The position numbers and the translations under genes are program-made. A DNA stretch of 64,000 bases from Sclerotiophoma versabilis (taxonomy: Eukaryota > Ascomycota > Dothideomycetes > Pleosporales > Didymellaceae). The notes under the pieces are model-generated. The model was given only the letters and a program-made list of their open reading frames with translations, had not been told where the DNA came from and made no database searches. The stretch spans positions 310,001-374,000 of the forward strand of contig JAAROD010000015.1 of assembly GCA_012274445.1 (NCBI GenBank), written 5' to 3'. The first letter of the stretch is position 1. The number at the start of each line of letters is the position of its first letter. Positions 32,690 through 43,228 of this stretch are shown in pieces.

Positions 32690-34360
32690 TTTTATAGGAG
32701 CGCGTTACAATTTTCGATGGAATTCGAAGACTTTATATCGTGACAATGTTTGTCAGGCGGTAAAAGCACAAAAGTGACAGACCCTTTATAGACGGCAAGA
32801 GACCTGTATACAGTGTAACCATAAATGTTACGTGAGGCCATTGCCCTGAACGCCTGGAGGGCAAGCAGTTCCACACCAGGACTTGGTTGACTTAGATCCA
32901 TCGACTCGGACCAGCTCGTACAAGGAGCCCCATCTATTGAATGAGAAGCATTAGTCGCTCCTAGCAAGCCACACGCAATACATGTGCATTCGATCGTACC
33001 TTTCGGGCGCGACAGTCCAATTTTAGACCATAGATCGCTGTTCGTGTCTTTTAGCACTACTGGGAACTATTCAGTGTCCAACCCCGTAATGCATACCCCG
33101 CGTTTTTAGTGAAAGCGGAGCTGTGAGCATGCCACCTGTCCTGGTGGCGAGCTGAAGCGGAACAAAGTCAGGCAGCCTCAATCGCGGCTAAAGCCTGCGT
33201 CCATCTGCAGGTTGCTTCATAGAGGTGTAGAACCTGCATGAGGCTGCGTACTTTCGGCCACCGTTTGTTAGCAAAGTTCGACGCAAACATCGCTTGACTC
33301 TTTAGTAGCAAGATAATGCAGCTGCAATCATGCGATAGTGTATTCTGGTAAAAGAAGAAAGATGGCACATTCGGAACTCATATGTGACTGTCCATTGGAT
33401 AATGGTCGAGGCTACTAATCAGCCAAGAGAACCCAGTAAGCAGTTGCTTGGAGATCATTCCGACCAAGTGATGTATAGATGTACCTATCGACATATTGGC
33501 CTAGCGCGGCCGGCCAAGAATCAGCCTCTTATCGCTGGTAGGTACGGCTGAGAGACAAGCCCGGAGAAAGAAGCTAAAAGGAAGTTCGGTTGCGTTTCTG
33601 GTGCGGGTGAGCGATAGATCTCCTGCTTGTAGGCAGTACGGCTTTAGTATGGGGGGCGTAATATACCACCGAGTCGCACTGGCAAAGATGGCAGCGTAAT
33701 CTGCTCGTTCAGCCTGATCATGGTATCGAAGACAACAGTCTATTTATGCGCGAATACTGTACACGGTGTTGGCGCGGCGGTTTGAGTATGGAGTGCCGCC
33801 AAATTGTCATTATGTGGTGTAGAGGTTTCAAGGACTCTACATGGCTGGCTACTGATATAGCCTCCTGCCTGTGCTATCGTACGAAATGCAGGACTATGTT
33901 CTGAATGCAGAGACAGTGATTCATTCAAGAAATATTTGCCTGTGGGAGGATATCAACGAAGAGCTGCAAATCATTGCCATGGATGTGAGGCTTATACATC
34001 CGTATCGCGTTGTGTAAGTGCCGACCTAAATGAAATCGTGAACGATGACAATGCCCCGCTTTTGCCACGGAAAGCTTAATCGCGTTGGCGCGAGCTTATT
34101 AGCGGCAGCTCTTGTCCATGCAACCTCTCTCTGATAGGTCTATCTAGCGTTCTACTCGCTCATGAACAGAGATCCAGACGCATTGTCTCCCGTGCGAGAT
34201 CCGCACCGTCCTATCAATGCGACTTGGACCATGGGGTATTTACTAGCAGGGAATAAGCGGCCACTGGCGCGGATACAAGAAGTTTCTTCATTCCATATCT
34301 ATAACTGCTACTTGATCACTTGTTCTTGTTCTGACATTTTCATCTTCTCGTTGCATTTCA
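32690..34360. other. spacer with unassigned open frame
   Basis: 1.7 kb. On the minus strand 32692-33057 is open for 121 codons with a possible intron (gtacga...caatag, in-frame length) and a stretch, SWSESMDLSQPSPGVELLAL, that reads like coding sequence. It could be an upstream exon or a remnant, and I cannot assign it. A TATAAAA directly abuts the Hint gene ATG. Another frame (33168-33368, minus) is also unassigned. Nothing is recognised from 33.4 to 34.3 kb. Confidence 0.35.
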
Positions 34361-35932
34361 ATGGCTGCTAACGACCCTGGCCTTGCGCCTCTCAGCGCGC
34401 CGGCTGAAGACCCCGTGAAAGGCGCCGTGGGGGTTCCCATCGACACAGAAATACCCGTTGCGCCTGACCAATTTGACCCCAAGTACGAGACGACCAGGAA
34501 AGAGATCTGGGCATACTACGCCTACTATGTTGGCGACAATGGTCTCACCCTGTTCAACTTTGGTCCCACTGCTTTCCAGAACTTAATGTATCAAGCCGCT
34601 GGAGATGCTGAGATCCTTCACTTCATGGGTAGGGACAGAACAATCAACAGTATTGTCCTTCTTTGCAACGGTATCAGTTTTGCTATTCAGATTGTAGTCT
34701 TTCTCATTCTGGGTTCTTTCGCGGATTTTGGCACGTGGCGACCGAATATTTTGATCGTACTTTCTCTGATCGCCTTCGGTATCGGCTTCGGATGGCTGGG
34801 TGTGCATACCGAGCAGGATTGGCACATTGGTGTAGGGCTATACATCGTGGGTCTTATCGCTTACCAAACAACGATAACTTTCTGGACAGCCGCATTTCCA
34901 GGCCTAGCGAGGAACACTGAGGACCTTCGCGTCAAGGCTGAAGAGTTCGCTGATGGACGAATCACTCGTGCTGAATACGATTTTGCGGACATGATGAAGA
35001 GGAACGAACTGTCCAACACAGCATTCTACGTGCAATCCATATTCGAAATCGCTATTCTGGCCGTAATCGTGGGCATTATGTTTTCCTTACACGTCAACGA
35101 CAGCGAAGCAAACAACAACTGGGGGTTATCTGTGCTTATTGCCTTTGCTACTGGCGTTTGGATCCTCTGCGCTATCCCTTGGTTCATCTTGGAAAAGAGA
35201 CGTCCAGGCCAGGATCCAGGACGAACCAACATCGTTATCGCGGGTTTTAAGCAGCTCGGATATGCTATGAGCCAGATCTGGCAATTGCGTCAAAGTCTGG
35301 CATATCTGGTCGGATACTTCCTGCTGGGCGATAGTCTCAACACTACTGTGACAGTCATCGGCACTTTGCAAAACGAGATCGTAGCATACAACAGCTTGCA
35401 ACTTACGTACCTTCTTATTGTCGGTATCGCTGCGCAAGCTGTTGGTATCGGCGCATTTTGGCAGATTCAGAAGCGTTACGGGCTGTCCACGAAGACTATG
35501 TTTATGGTGGTCGCTGTCTGCATCGTGTTGCTGGATGGATGGGGTATGATTGGAATATGGACACAGGCTTTCGGTTTCCACAAAACATGGGAAGTCTGGA
35601 TGTACCAAGCTTTTTACGGTCTACTCGTTTGTCCGTGGTACTGCTATTCGCAGACCATGATCAGCGAAGTTACACCACGTGGCAAAGAGTTCTTGTTCTT
35701 CAGTCTGTTCTCGATTGTCGGCAAGACGAGTGCGTTCATTGGTCCCTTGGTCAGCAGTGCCATTATTGATGACACTGGAAACAACAGCAGCCCTTTCTAT
35801 TTTCTGTTTGCGCTGAGTTTGGTCAGCTGCGCCTGGCTGTTCTTCTTTGTTGATGTCGATAAAAGCAGGGTCGAGCAGCAGGATTTCTTGGAAAGGGAGA
35901 AGAGCGGCAAGGCAGAAATTGTTAGAGTTTAG
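34361..35932 (+). CDS. Atg22-family vacuolar transporter
   Basis: 523 residues, one exon. Family signature YYAYYVGDNGLTLFNFGPTA near residue 50, then about twelve hydrophobic segments in the major-facilitator arrangement, with a charged central loop (DLRVKAEEFADGRITRAEYD) and a short cytosolic C-terminus. Yeast Atg22 exports amino acids from the vacuole after autophagic breakdown. Filamentous fungi have several paralogues, so this need not be the orthologue; the substrate is unknown. PRGKEFLFFSLFSIVGKTSAF is a well-conserved helix-loop of the family. Confidence 0.85.
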   Translation: MAANDPGLAPLSAPAEDPVKGAVGVPIDTEIPVAPDQFDPKYETTRKEIWAYYAYYVGDNGLTLFNFGPTAFQNLMYQAAGDAEILHFMGRDRTINSIVLLCNGISFAIQIVVFLILGSFADFGTWRPNILIVLSLIAFGIGFGWLGVHTEQDWHIGVGLYIVGLIAYQTTITFWTAAFPGLARNTEDLRVKAEEFADGRITRAEYDFADMMKRNELSNTAFYVQSIFEIAILAVIVGIMFSLHVNDSEANNNWGLSVLIAFATGVWILCAIPWFILEKRRPGQDPGRTNIVIAGFKQLGYAMSQIWQLRQSLAYLVGYFLLGDSLNTTVTVIGTLQNEIVAYNSLQLTYLLIVGIAAQAVGIGAFWQIQKRYGLSTKTMFMVVAVCIVLLDGWGMIGIWTQAFGFHKTWEVWMYQAFYGLLVCPWYCYSQTMISEVTPRGKEFLFFSLFSIVGKTSAFIGPLVSSAIIDDTGNNSSPFYFLFALSLVSCAWLFFFVDVDKSRVEQQDFLEREKSGKAEIVRV

Positions 35933-36484
35933 GTACAAGATTGACTGTCGAGGTACATAGATGCACACTACTACATGTTCTTGAGGCGCCGTTCTTCTTT
36001 GATCCGCTCAACGCGCTCCTCAGCGCTAAAACGATATGCGCTCCTGTCTGTCAATAGGCGACACGTGCAGCCATTGTATCGCCCGAAGCGTATCCATTGG
36101 CGTTCTAACAATCAAGGAGATGACTGCTTGAACAATATCGTGCTGTAGCGTGCGAGTTTCGTGGTTGTGTCACAAACTTTTGTCACAAGAAAGATTCTAC
36201 GTCTACAACGCAACCGATATAATTCCCACACACTTATTGGATCATGCAGAGCACACCAAATCAACGTTACAGTGACTCTGGAGTCAATCAATTTAATGGA
36301 GTGCGTGGGTTCATCCCAAACATAGGCTTACGGGCGCAACAATCGACACAGGGGACAGAGTCAAGCTGACATCACCAGTAGATATCTCGGGCGATTTCTA
36401 GGCTAAGCAAATATCTTACAACGAAAAGCCATCAGGCATGCCTTGCAAATTGTTGTGCCGCTACCAATTCTTCAGTACTTTCAA
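35933..36484. other. convergent spacer
   Basis: 552 bp; no gene or repeat recognised. Confidence 0.4.
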
Positions 36485-37186
36485 CTATAGGGACCAGACT
36501 TCCAAATTGCGATACTTGGCAATCAATGGCTGCATACCACGAAGTGCAATCCTTCCCTCCCTCACAACAGGACCGGTGTTCGTCTTCGTATCATCAAAAC
36601 TGAAAATTTCCAGCCCGTTGATGTAGAAGCTGGCCTCCCTCTTGTTCTTCACAACCGTGATGTTATAATACGCACCCTGCGTATCAGCGACATCAGGAAT
36701 CGGATCCGCACCCTGCGCAACAAGATGGAATCCCGGACTCTTCCTCAAGTTCGCGACATGGAACTGCCTCTCCTCAGGCCACCTTCTGCGGAAGTAGCTC
36801 GCATGCAGCAGCCTGATATCGCTGGAGTGGTACTGCGGGTAGCTTCCATTGCGTGGCTTTAGACTGGGATCGAAGATGCTTCCACCCGATACTGATGTTG
36901 CGCCGAAAAAGAACATGGCCAGCCCGGGCTCTTGAACGGGCAGAAAGTCCCATGAGATCCGGATCTGGTCGGGGAAGATATCGGGCAGCCAATAGACGAA
37001 GTAATCGTCGATGTTGCCAGCGCCACCGAGCGTGAGCGTGTTGTTTGTCACATTTGCGGTTAAAGGACCTTCGGCGACCCAAGAAGAGATCGAGGAACTG
37101 TTGCTGAAGGTATTGCGGTAGAGAAGCTTTTCCGCAATCGCGCCGGTAGCTGCGACGGAAAAGAGGGACAGCAGTGACAGATGCAT
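36485..37186 (-). CDS. secreted DUF1961 protein
   Basis: 233 residues, one exon. A signal peptide (MHLSLLSLFSVAATGAIA) precedes a concanavalin-like beta-sandwich of the DUF1961 type. Diagnostic stretches are DDYFVYWLPDIFPDQIRISWDF and YYNITVVKNKREASFYINGL. Several N-glycosylation sequons (NSS, NVT, NGS, NIT) fit secretion. DUF1961 domains occur with carbohydrate-active enzymes, so polysaccharide binding or cleavage is likely but unproven. No catalytic residue can be assigned. Confidence 0.8.
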   Translation of the reverse strand: MHLSLLSLFSVAATGAIAEKLLYRNTFSNSSSISSWVAEGPLTANVTNNTLTLGGAGNIDDYFVYWLPDIFPDQIRISWDFLPVQEPGLAMFFFGATSVSGGSIFDPSLKPRNGSYPQYHSSDIRLLHASYFRRRWPEERQFHVANLRKSPGFHLVAQGADPIPDVADTQGAYYNITVVKNKREASFYINGLEIFSFDDTKTNTGPVVREGRIALRGMQPLIAKYRNLEVWSL

Positions 37187-37930
37187 AATTGTCAGTCGTT
37201 TTCGTGTAGATGACGCTGCAGTGACAACAGTTCACCGTTCACGGGATCGTTCCAGATATGAGCCGTACTCTTTGATTGCAGGTGGACCACCGTTCCAGCA
37301 GTGTGGCTGCCTTTAATCAGTCGGTCTCGTCTTGCGACATCTTAAGGTGCAATGGGCTAAGCAGTTCTAAGGCCAAGCTTCATCTCTGCTGACGCTGCAT
37401 GTTGACAAGATGAGCAATTGTATTGCTTCCCTCGGTTAGGCACCCGGTGTTGTGATGTCGCCATTGACCAGGATTAACGCATCACCCAACGCGCGGATGG
37501 ACCTGCGAGCACATGCATAGATTTTCAGGCACGTTAAGTCGAGGAATCAAGAAGAGTGGCCATTTTCGCTTGAATTTGACCGAGCCGTCCCGTCGATACT
37601 TAATTTGGTGCTCCCACCTATCACCGCTGTCAGTGAAAGCTTGCGAGTCATGGACTGCCGAAGTCGCTTTGGGCGCCGCCAAAGTTGCCGCAACACGACG
37701 ATGCGCGACTTTCTAGAAGCTCTGATCGTAGCTTACGCGAAGCCACCACATTTATATGCAGAGCAATGACTTTTCGATGCTCCATGAATCAATGTCCCTG
37801 TGTGCTTGATGTAGGGAACAAGAGATGAATCAGGTGGTATGGTAGGAATTTCGTCTATATTTGTGGGACTTGACATGCCGCTTTACTAAAACGCTTACGA
37901 TACGCTGATGTTGACACGATTAGGGACGAA
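37187..37930. other. spacer
   Basis: 744 bp between the DUF1961 promoter and the permease 3' end; no gene recognised. Confidence 0.4.
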
Positions 37931-39774
37931 CTATTCTTTGGTTCGAATCTCCGCAGACTGAAGCTCAAACGAGTCATTGCTTTCTGGTCTCCAGAACCGC
38001 TTGTCGCCCTTGATGGCGCGGATAAACCATGGCTGGTTGCGAGCGGAGTCAGAACGATCTGACGATATGTTAGCTTTACAAACTATGAATAGCAGGGGTG
38101 ATTTGGCTTACAGCTCCAGTACTCCTTGTCGTCGTAGTCAGGAGGCAAAAGGCGACCACGGGAGACCGCACCAAGGGCCCAAGTCACTGTATTGAGGATG
38201 GCGTAGCACATGATACCGGCAACCAGACCGTACGCAATAGAGTATGAGAACGGCATGAACATGAGAGTGACGAATGCTGGGATGGAGTCTCCTGGGTAGT
38301 TCCAGTTGATCGCTGTCATTCCGCGCATCATCATGCAACCGACAAGGATCAAAGCACCACCAGTCGCCCAAGGCGGGATGGAAGCGAAGATGGGTGCAAA
38401 GAAGAGCGAGATAAAGAAGCAGACACCCGTAGTCATGGCTGTCAGGCCGGTACGACCACCTTCCTGAATACCAGAACCAGACTCGACGAAAGCAGTAACA
38501 GGCGAGGAACCGAAGAGCGAGCCAATAGAGATAGCGAAAGCATCAGCGCTGTAAGCAATGGTGCTTTTCGGGAAGTCACCAGTGTCCGGGTCAACAACTC
38601 CAGAGAAGCGTGCCATGGAGTATAAAGTGCCAGTAGCGTCAAGGATGTCGACATACAGCATGGTGAAGACAGCGAGGATGAACTGACCGGCAACGTCACC
38701 ATCAATTGTGGAGAGAGTCCAGTCCTGGACAGCCAAGATCCTCTTGATGGGGTGGAAAGCGACAACGTTCTTGAAAAACTCGAAACGGGCGTCACCAACC
38801 TCGGTGCGGGGGAAGTAGGTGATGGAGGTGTCGCGAGGCCAGGAGAAAATGGACACCAGAGCGATGCCGAAGATCATGGCACCTCGAACTTTATAGGTCA
38901 TAAGCAGTGCTGTTAGAACTCCACCAACCATGAACCCGAGCCACATGGTGGGCGAGGTTGCCTTGTGCGAAAGACAAGCGCCAGTATCCGGGTCAAGATA
39001 TTCAGTAGGACAGCCTCCGAGCTCCAGAGGGGTGGCCTTGGAGCCGGTGATGGCACCGATACCAGCAGAATAAGACAATCCGATCAGAGTGAGGAAGAGA
39101 CCAATACCGGCACCACAAGCGACCTTGATGGAAGCGGGGATAATACGAGCCAGCCACTGTCGAATACCAAGAAGAGATAGAGCGATGAAGATGAAGCCTT
39201 CGACAAACACTGCCATCATGGCAACACGGTAATTGATCGGACCGGTTCCGTGGAATCCAACAATTTGATAGGCAAGATAGGCGTTCAGACCCATTGCCGG
39301 TGCAACAGCAACTGGAAGGTTGGAACTGATACCCATAAGAAAAGAGCCAAAGGCAGCGATCGCAGCGGTTGCAGTGACGAGATCTCTGTTGACCTCGACG
39401 AGACAGAGGTTATAGGACAGGTCCTTGAGACAGGTAGGGTCGTTTTCATCGTTGCAGACACATGTTGCACCCGAGTCAGTGAGTACAGACGCCTAAACGT
39501 GGTGGATCAGCCGCTGTCAAAAGTCAGACCTGAGACATCTACTCACATTGACAGCAATGATATAAGCCATTGTGAAGAAGGTTGTCAAGCCAGCTCGCAG
39601 CTCGGTGGTGAACCTCGCACCCTTGATTTCATTGGGCTGTGGTGGTCAGCTTTGCTTTTCGTACTCAATGATCACTGAACTTACATGACCGGATCCCTCA
39701 AGGTGGAAGTACCGGCCGACAATGGAGCCTGACACGATATCATTCAATCTGGCCTTGTACGCTGCAAAACCCAT
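37931..39774 (-). CDS. AzgA-type purine (hypoxanthine/adenine/guanine) permease
   Basis: Four exons (introns 39637-39684, 39493-39546, 38059-38111) give 562 residues, the family size. AzgA transporters are proton symporters in the plasma membrane. Signatures are LTTFFTMAYIIAVN in the first helix, PVAVAPAMGLNAYLAYQIVG (Met after Ala where most members read PGMG), and YVDILDATGTLYSMARFSG. A Cys-rich extracellular loop (CVCNDENDPTC) follows helix 1, as in Aspergillus AzgA. About twelve to fourteen hydrophobic segments are visible. It could supply substrate for the XanA pathway at the window start, though 37 kb apart. Uracil or sulphate permeases are less likely given these motifs. Confidence 0.87.
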
Positions 39775-41170
39775 GACTGCAAATGTGGAGTAGCAAACAC
39801 GGACAACGAGATATAGTATGCTTCAAGCAAGGAGATGTACACCACCTCTTGGAAGTTGACGACCATTGTACTTAAAAGACCGGTTTGACACCCCGCCCAA
39901 CTAGTCGTAGTAGGTACGAGTAATGTCGGATGAACTCCTTTTGGGACAGTTGACACTCTGCTTGCTCCGACGTACATCATGGTTGCGCACGTACCCGCGG
40001 CCTGCAAGCCGTGGTCTTTCTAGCGACTTGCCCTACATGAAGCCACAGGGATGGAGGTTTCACTAGCACACGGCACACCAGGCCCCTTTACCTCATCCTA
40101 TAGACAAAGCCGCGCGCAGTTCGGCTTATCCTTACCGAGACAGCGCCATGACCATTGGGGGTCCTGCTGGTCCACCATTTTTCGACGATCGTGTGTACCC
40201 CTGGTTCCGTAGGGTCGTGGTCGGTATGACGATCAGTTTGTTGTAACGCATAATCAAATCCGCTGTGCATTGAGCTGGCAAAGTGGCGTGTTTGCTACGA
40301 CAGATGCCCTCATCTTGCCAAACGTGTCCGAGACAGCGGTTACAAGCAGGATTGCCAGCATAACTGAGTGCTCGGAGATGATAAATGATTCAGACTGATG
40401 CTAACAGGGAAAAATACCTTGGCATAGCGACCCAATGCACATGCATCCTAATAGGCAGGACCGTAAAAAGCGCCACTCAGGCACGAAGCGGTAACGGTAC
40501 CTGGTGAGGCCGCCCGCGCTGCACTATTGGGCGGACGGAGCAGATAGAAGGATGCATTCACAGGCATTGGCCAGTGTTGTTCTGGAACGTGGCATCATTG
40601 TGGGCCAAATTGATCCAAGCTCAAAGGTTCCAATCAGTCGGAATCGTTGGTGTTGTTGAGTTGGCGGACGATGGAGAAGATGTGTGAAAGTGGTGAGGCC
40701 GCCGAAGATCCTCCTACCGGCACATTAGAGTGGTCTGTGCGACTCCACCGGTTCGCTTCGCGGGAGCGGGACGTGTGTCCAAGTCATCCTCCGCACGCCT
40801 GACTGGCTGCCATACTACACCGTTCAAAAGTTCGGATCCCTGCTAGCCAATACGCTGCAGGAACGTGCTTCCTGGACAAGCCACAACGACTCCTTCAGGA
40901 TTTCTCTCGAGTCCACGGAGCGAGACGCCAACCGTATCGATGCTAGCCATCTTGGGCGCACAAGTGTACGCGAGTACAGAACAGAGTCATTCGCTCCGGC
41001 GCCGTGTGCAGCGCTGTGATCTGATCCGTGTGATTTCATCCACGCGTGCAACACATGTGCAATCTTTCGTGCTCTCTGGACTTGTATATGTTGATAGTCA
41101 AGATCGCATCCCGCGCCTGCTAGGCCCAAAACCCCATTTATCGTAGTCGATCACAACCACCACCGCCAAC
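39775..41170. promoter_or_regulatory. long divergent spacer upstream of permease and methyltransferase-like gene
   Basis: 1.4 kb without a gene. GATA-type motifs occur (TGATAA near 40379). A TCGG-N10-CCGA pair at about 40,120-40,138 resembles a UaY palindrome, but the spacing is wrong. Confidence 0.4.
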
Positions 41171-43228
41171 ATGTTCCCAACTTTCGACGTCCCTCCCCAG
41201 CATGCTGAGACGGTAGGAGCTCGCAAACACAGGAAAGCAAAGGAGGAAGAGGTCACCAGGCGCTCTTCGACTGCTACATCACAGTCATCAGGGAGCAGTC
41301 ATAGTAATATCTCCTCTAACAAGAAGAGTGGTGGCTTTGGCTGGTTTGGCAAGAGCAAAGGCGTTCAAGAGATTCCTAAAGTTCCTGCCTTGAAGACCAA
41401 AACCTCAGAGCCTTCGCCGCCGCCTGCTCCTGTTGCTGCTTCTGTTGCTGCTCCTTCGCCGCAAGAAACGCCGTCGCCGGTTGTCATCTCTCCTGCCGGC
41501 GACTTTGCTCCACATGTCCAAGAAAGACGACCATCACAACGCTCCAACACTGACCTCCAATATCAACATCAGCAACGCTTCCATGTCCCACCACCGTTGC
41601 AATCTCTTCCTCCTCCGCCGACAGGTGCTCTTCCACAGTTACCATCTCCTGGTCTGAGTTCACGAGGTACGTGCATGAACCCCCTGTTTCGGTCTTATGT
41701 TGCGATCTGCGACCGACAGGATTGCACAAACAGCGGTCGTTGAGCAATATTCGTGCCTTTTCCCAAGAATCTGGGAGAAGGATCAACAACGTCGAGGATC
41801 CGATAGCCGAGCGTTAAAACTGTTGCTGTGCCTCAGCTAACGCCCATCACAGGAAAGATCGACGCGGGGTGGCCCTTACACGATGCTGATCGCATCAAGT
41901 CGACCTACTCCACCCTCTCACATAATTCTTACAGCACAACAACAACTTCTTCTGCTCGCACCGGCTTCTCCAACCAGAGCATATTTTCGAACCCTCCACG
42001 TCGACACGATGACGTTCTATCAGAAAGTAGTTGCTACGGCGACGACCACTCACCAATCTCCAACACACCATCACCTATAACCCCACCCACGTTCGTCGAC
42101 AACAGAAGGCCACCTCCAAGCCGCCAGAATGTCGACTCTGCATATGCAAGTAACATTCAGATGGAGCCTGTCGAGTCGCGAACTGGCAGCCGTATGAGCG
42201 ATGGCCCTACCAAGGCTGCTCAAGGACCCTTTGCCCGTGCCTTGGGTAAAATGGAGGCTGCCGGCGCTCGCATTGTCTCCGCACGATTGAGCGAAGAGTG
42301 GGAAGGTCTTGATGACGACGACGAGAGCCTCCAAGAAGTCATCTTCGAAAAACGCCTGTGGGCTTTGACAGCTTACCAGCGCTTGACACAGAACAAACAG
42401 CTGCAATCCCCTGCACACGACCTGCTTGCCAACAGCCGACCGGCCGAGCAGAGGAGAGTGTTGCACCTTCACGGCAACCTTGCTGATGGATGGGTATTAG
42501 CAACACGCTATTCTGCTGCAACGGTTTATACGCTTTCCTCAGCGAACACCTCGAACCTCCCAACATCGCACCCTGCACCATTGAACCATCACTCACTTTT
42601 CTCACCCTCAATCTCAACAGCGATGCCATTCCCAGACAACTACTTTGATGTAGTTGTTTCACGCTTCGTTTCCACATCTCTGCGTAATGATGAGTGGGCA
42701 CGCTCCTTCTTCGACTGCATGCGTGTCCTCAAGCCAGGAGGCTCAATTGAAATTCTTTCTGTGGATGCGCACATGAACGGCGAGGGACCTCAGCTACAGA
42801 ATTGGGTGGACGAGCATGTCACCTGCAGGCTCGAAGCCCACGACATCAGCATGGTGCCTTCTGAGAGTGTTCTCGACACCATGGAGATCGTTGGCCTCGA
42901 AAACATTCGCCGCGCTAGAGTCGCACTTCCTGCTTACCTCGGCTCTCCTAAGGCAGTCGCTCGAGCAGCCCCAAGCAGCAATAGTCTCCCCACGCCATCC
43001 CCTCAAGATGTTGTTGATGCAAGCCGTATGATGGCGTACCTTGGACGTCACTTCTACCAGGATCTCTATGGAAAGTTCGTGCGCCTTTCTCAGGGCGAAG
43101 AATGGTTCTGGTCCCGAAAGGATATCCAGGATGAGTGTGAGAAGTTCCAGACGAAGATGGTTCTCACCATTGCATGCGCCCAGAAGCCAGGCGCGGCTGT
43201 GGGCAACGAAAGCTACCTCAACATATAA
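41171..43228 (+). CDS. SAM-methyltransferase-like protein with degenerate motif I
   Basis: Three exons (introns 41667-41719 and 41813-41852) give 654 residues. The first 330 are disordered: Ser/Pro-rich, with a polyproline stretch (PPPLQSLPPPPTG). A class-I methyltransferase fold follows. Motif I, expected as GxGxG, reads LHLHGNLADGW here. FDVVVSRFVSTS and MRVLKPGGSIEIL fit motifs II-III. The C-terminus has WFWSRKDIQDECEKF. The glycine-poor loop suggests that SAM binding is altered or lost. The second intron is short (40 nt) with a gttaaa donor, so that junction is less sure. The target is unknown. Confidence 0.65.

Noticed and set aside
22990..34360. Transposable element remnants in the accessory island
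   Set aside because: No terminal repeats, transposase or reverse-transcriptase motifs were seen.
40120..40138. UaY-like palindrome upstream of the purine permease
   Set aside because: TCGG and CCGA are ten bases apart, not six, so it does not meet the consensus.
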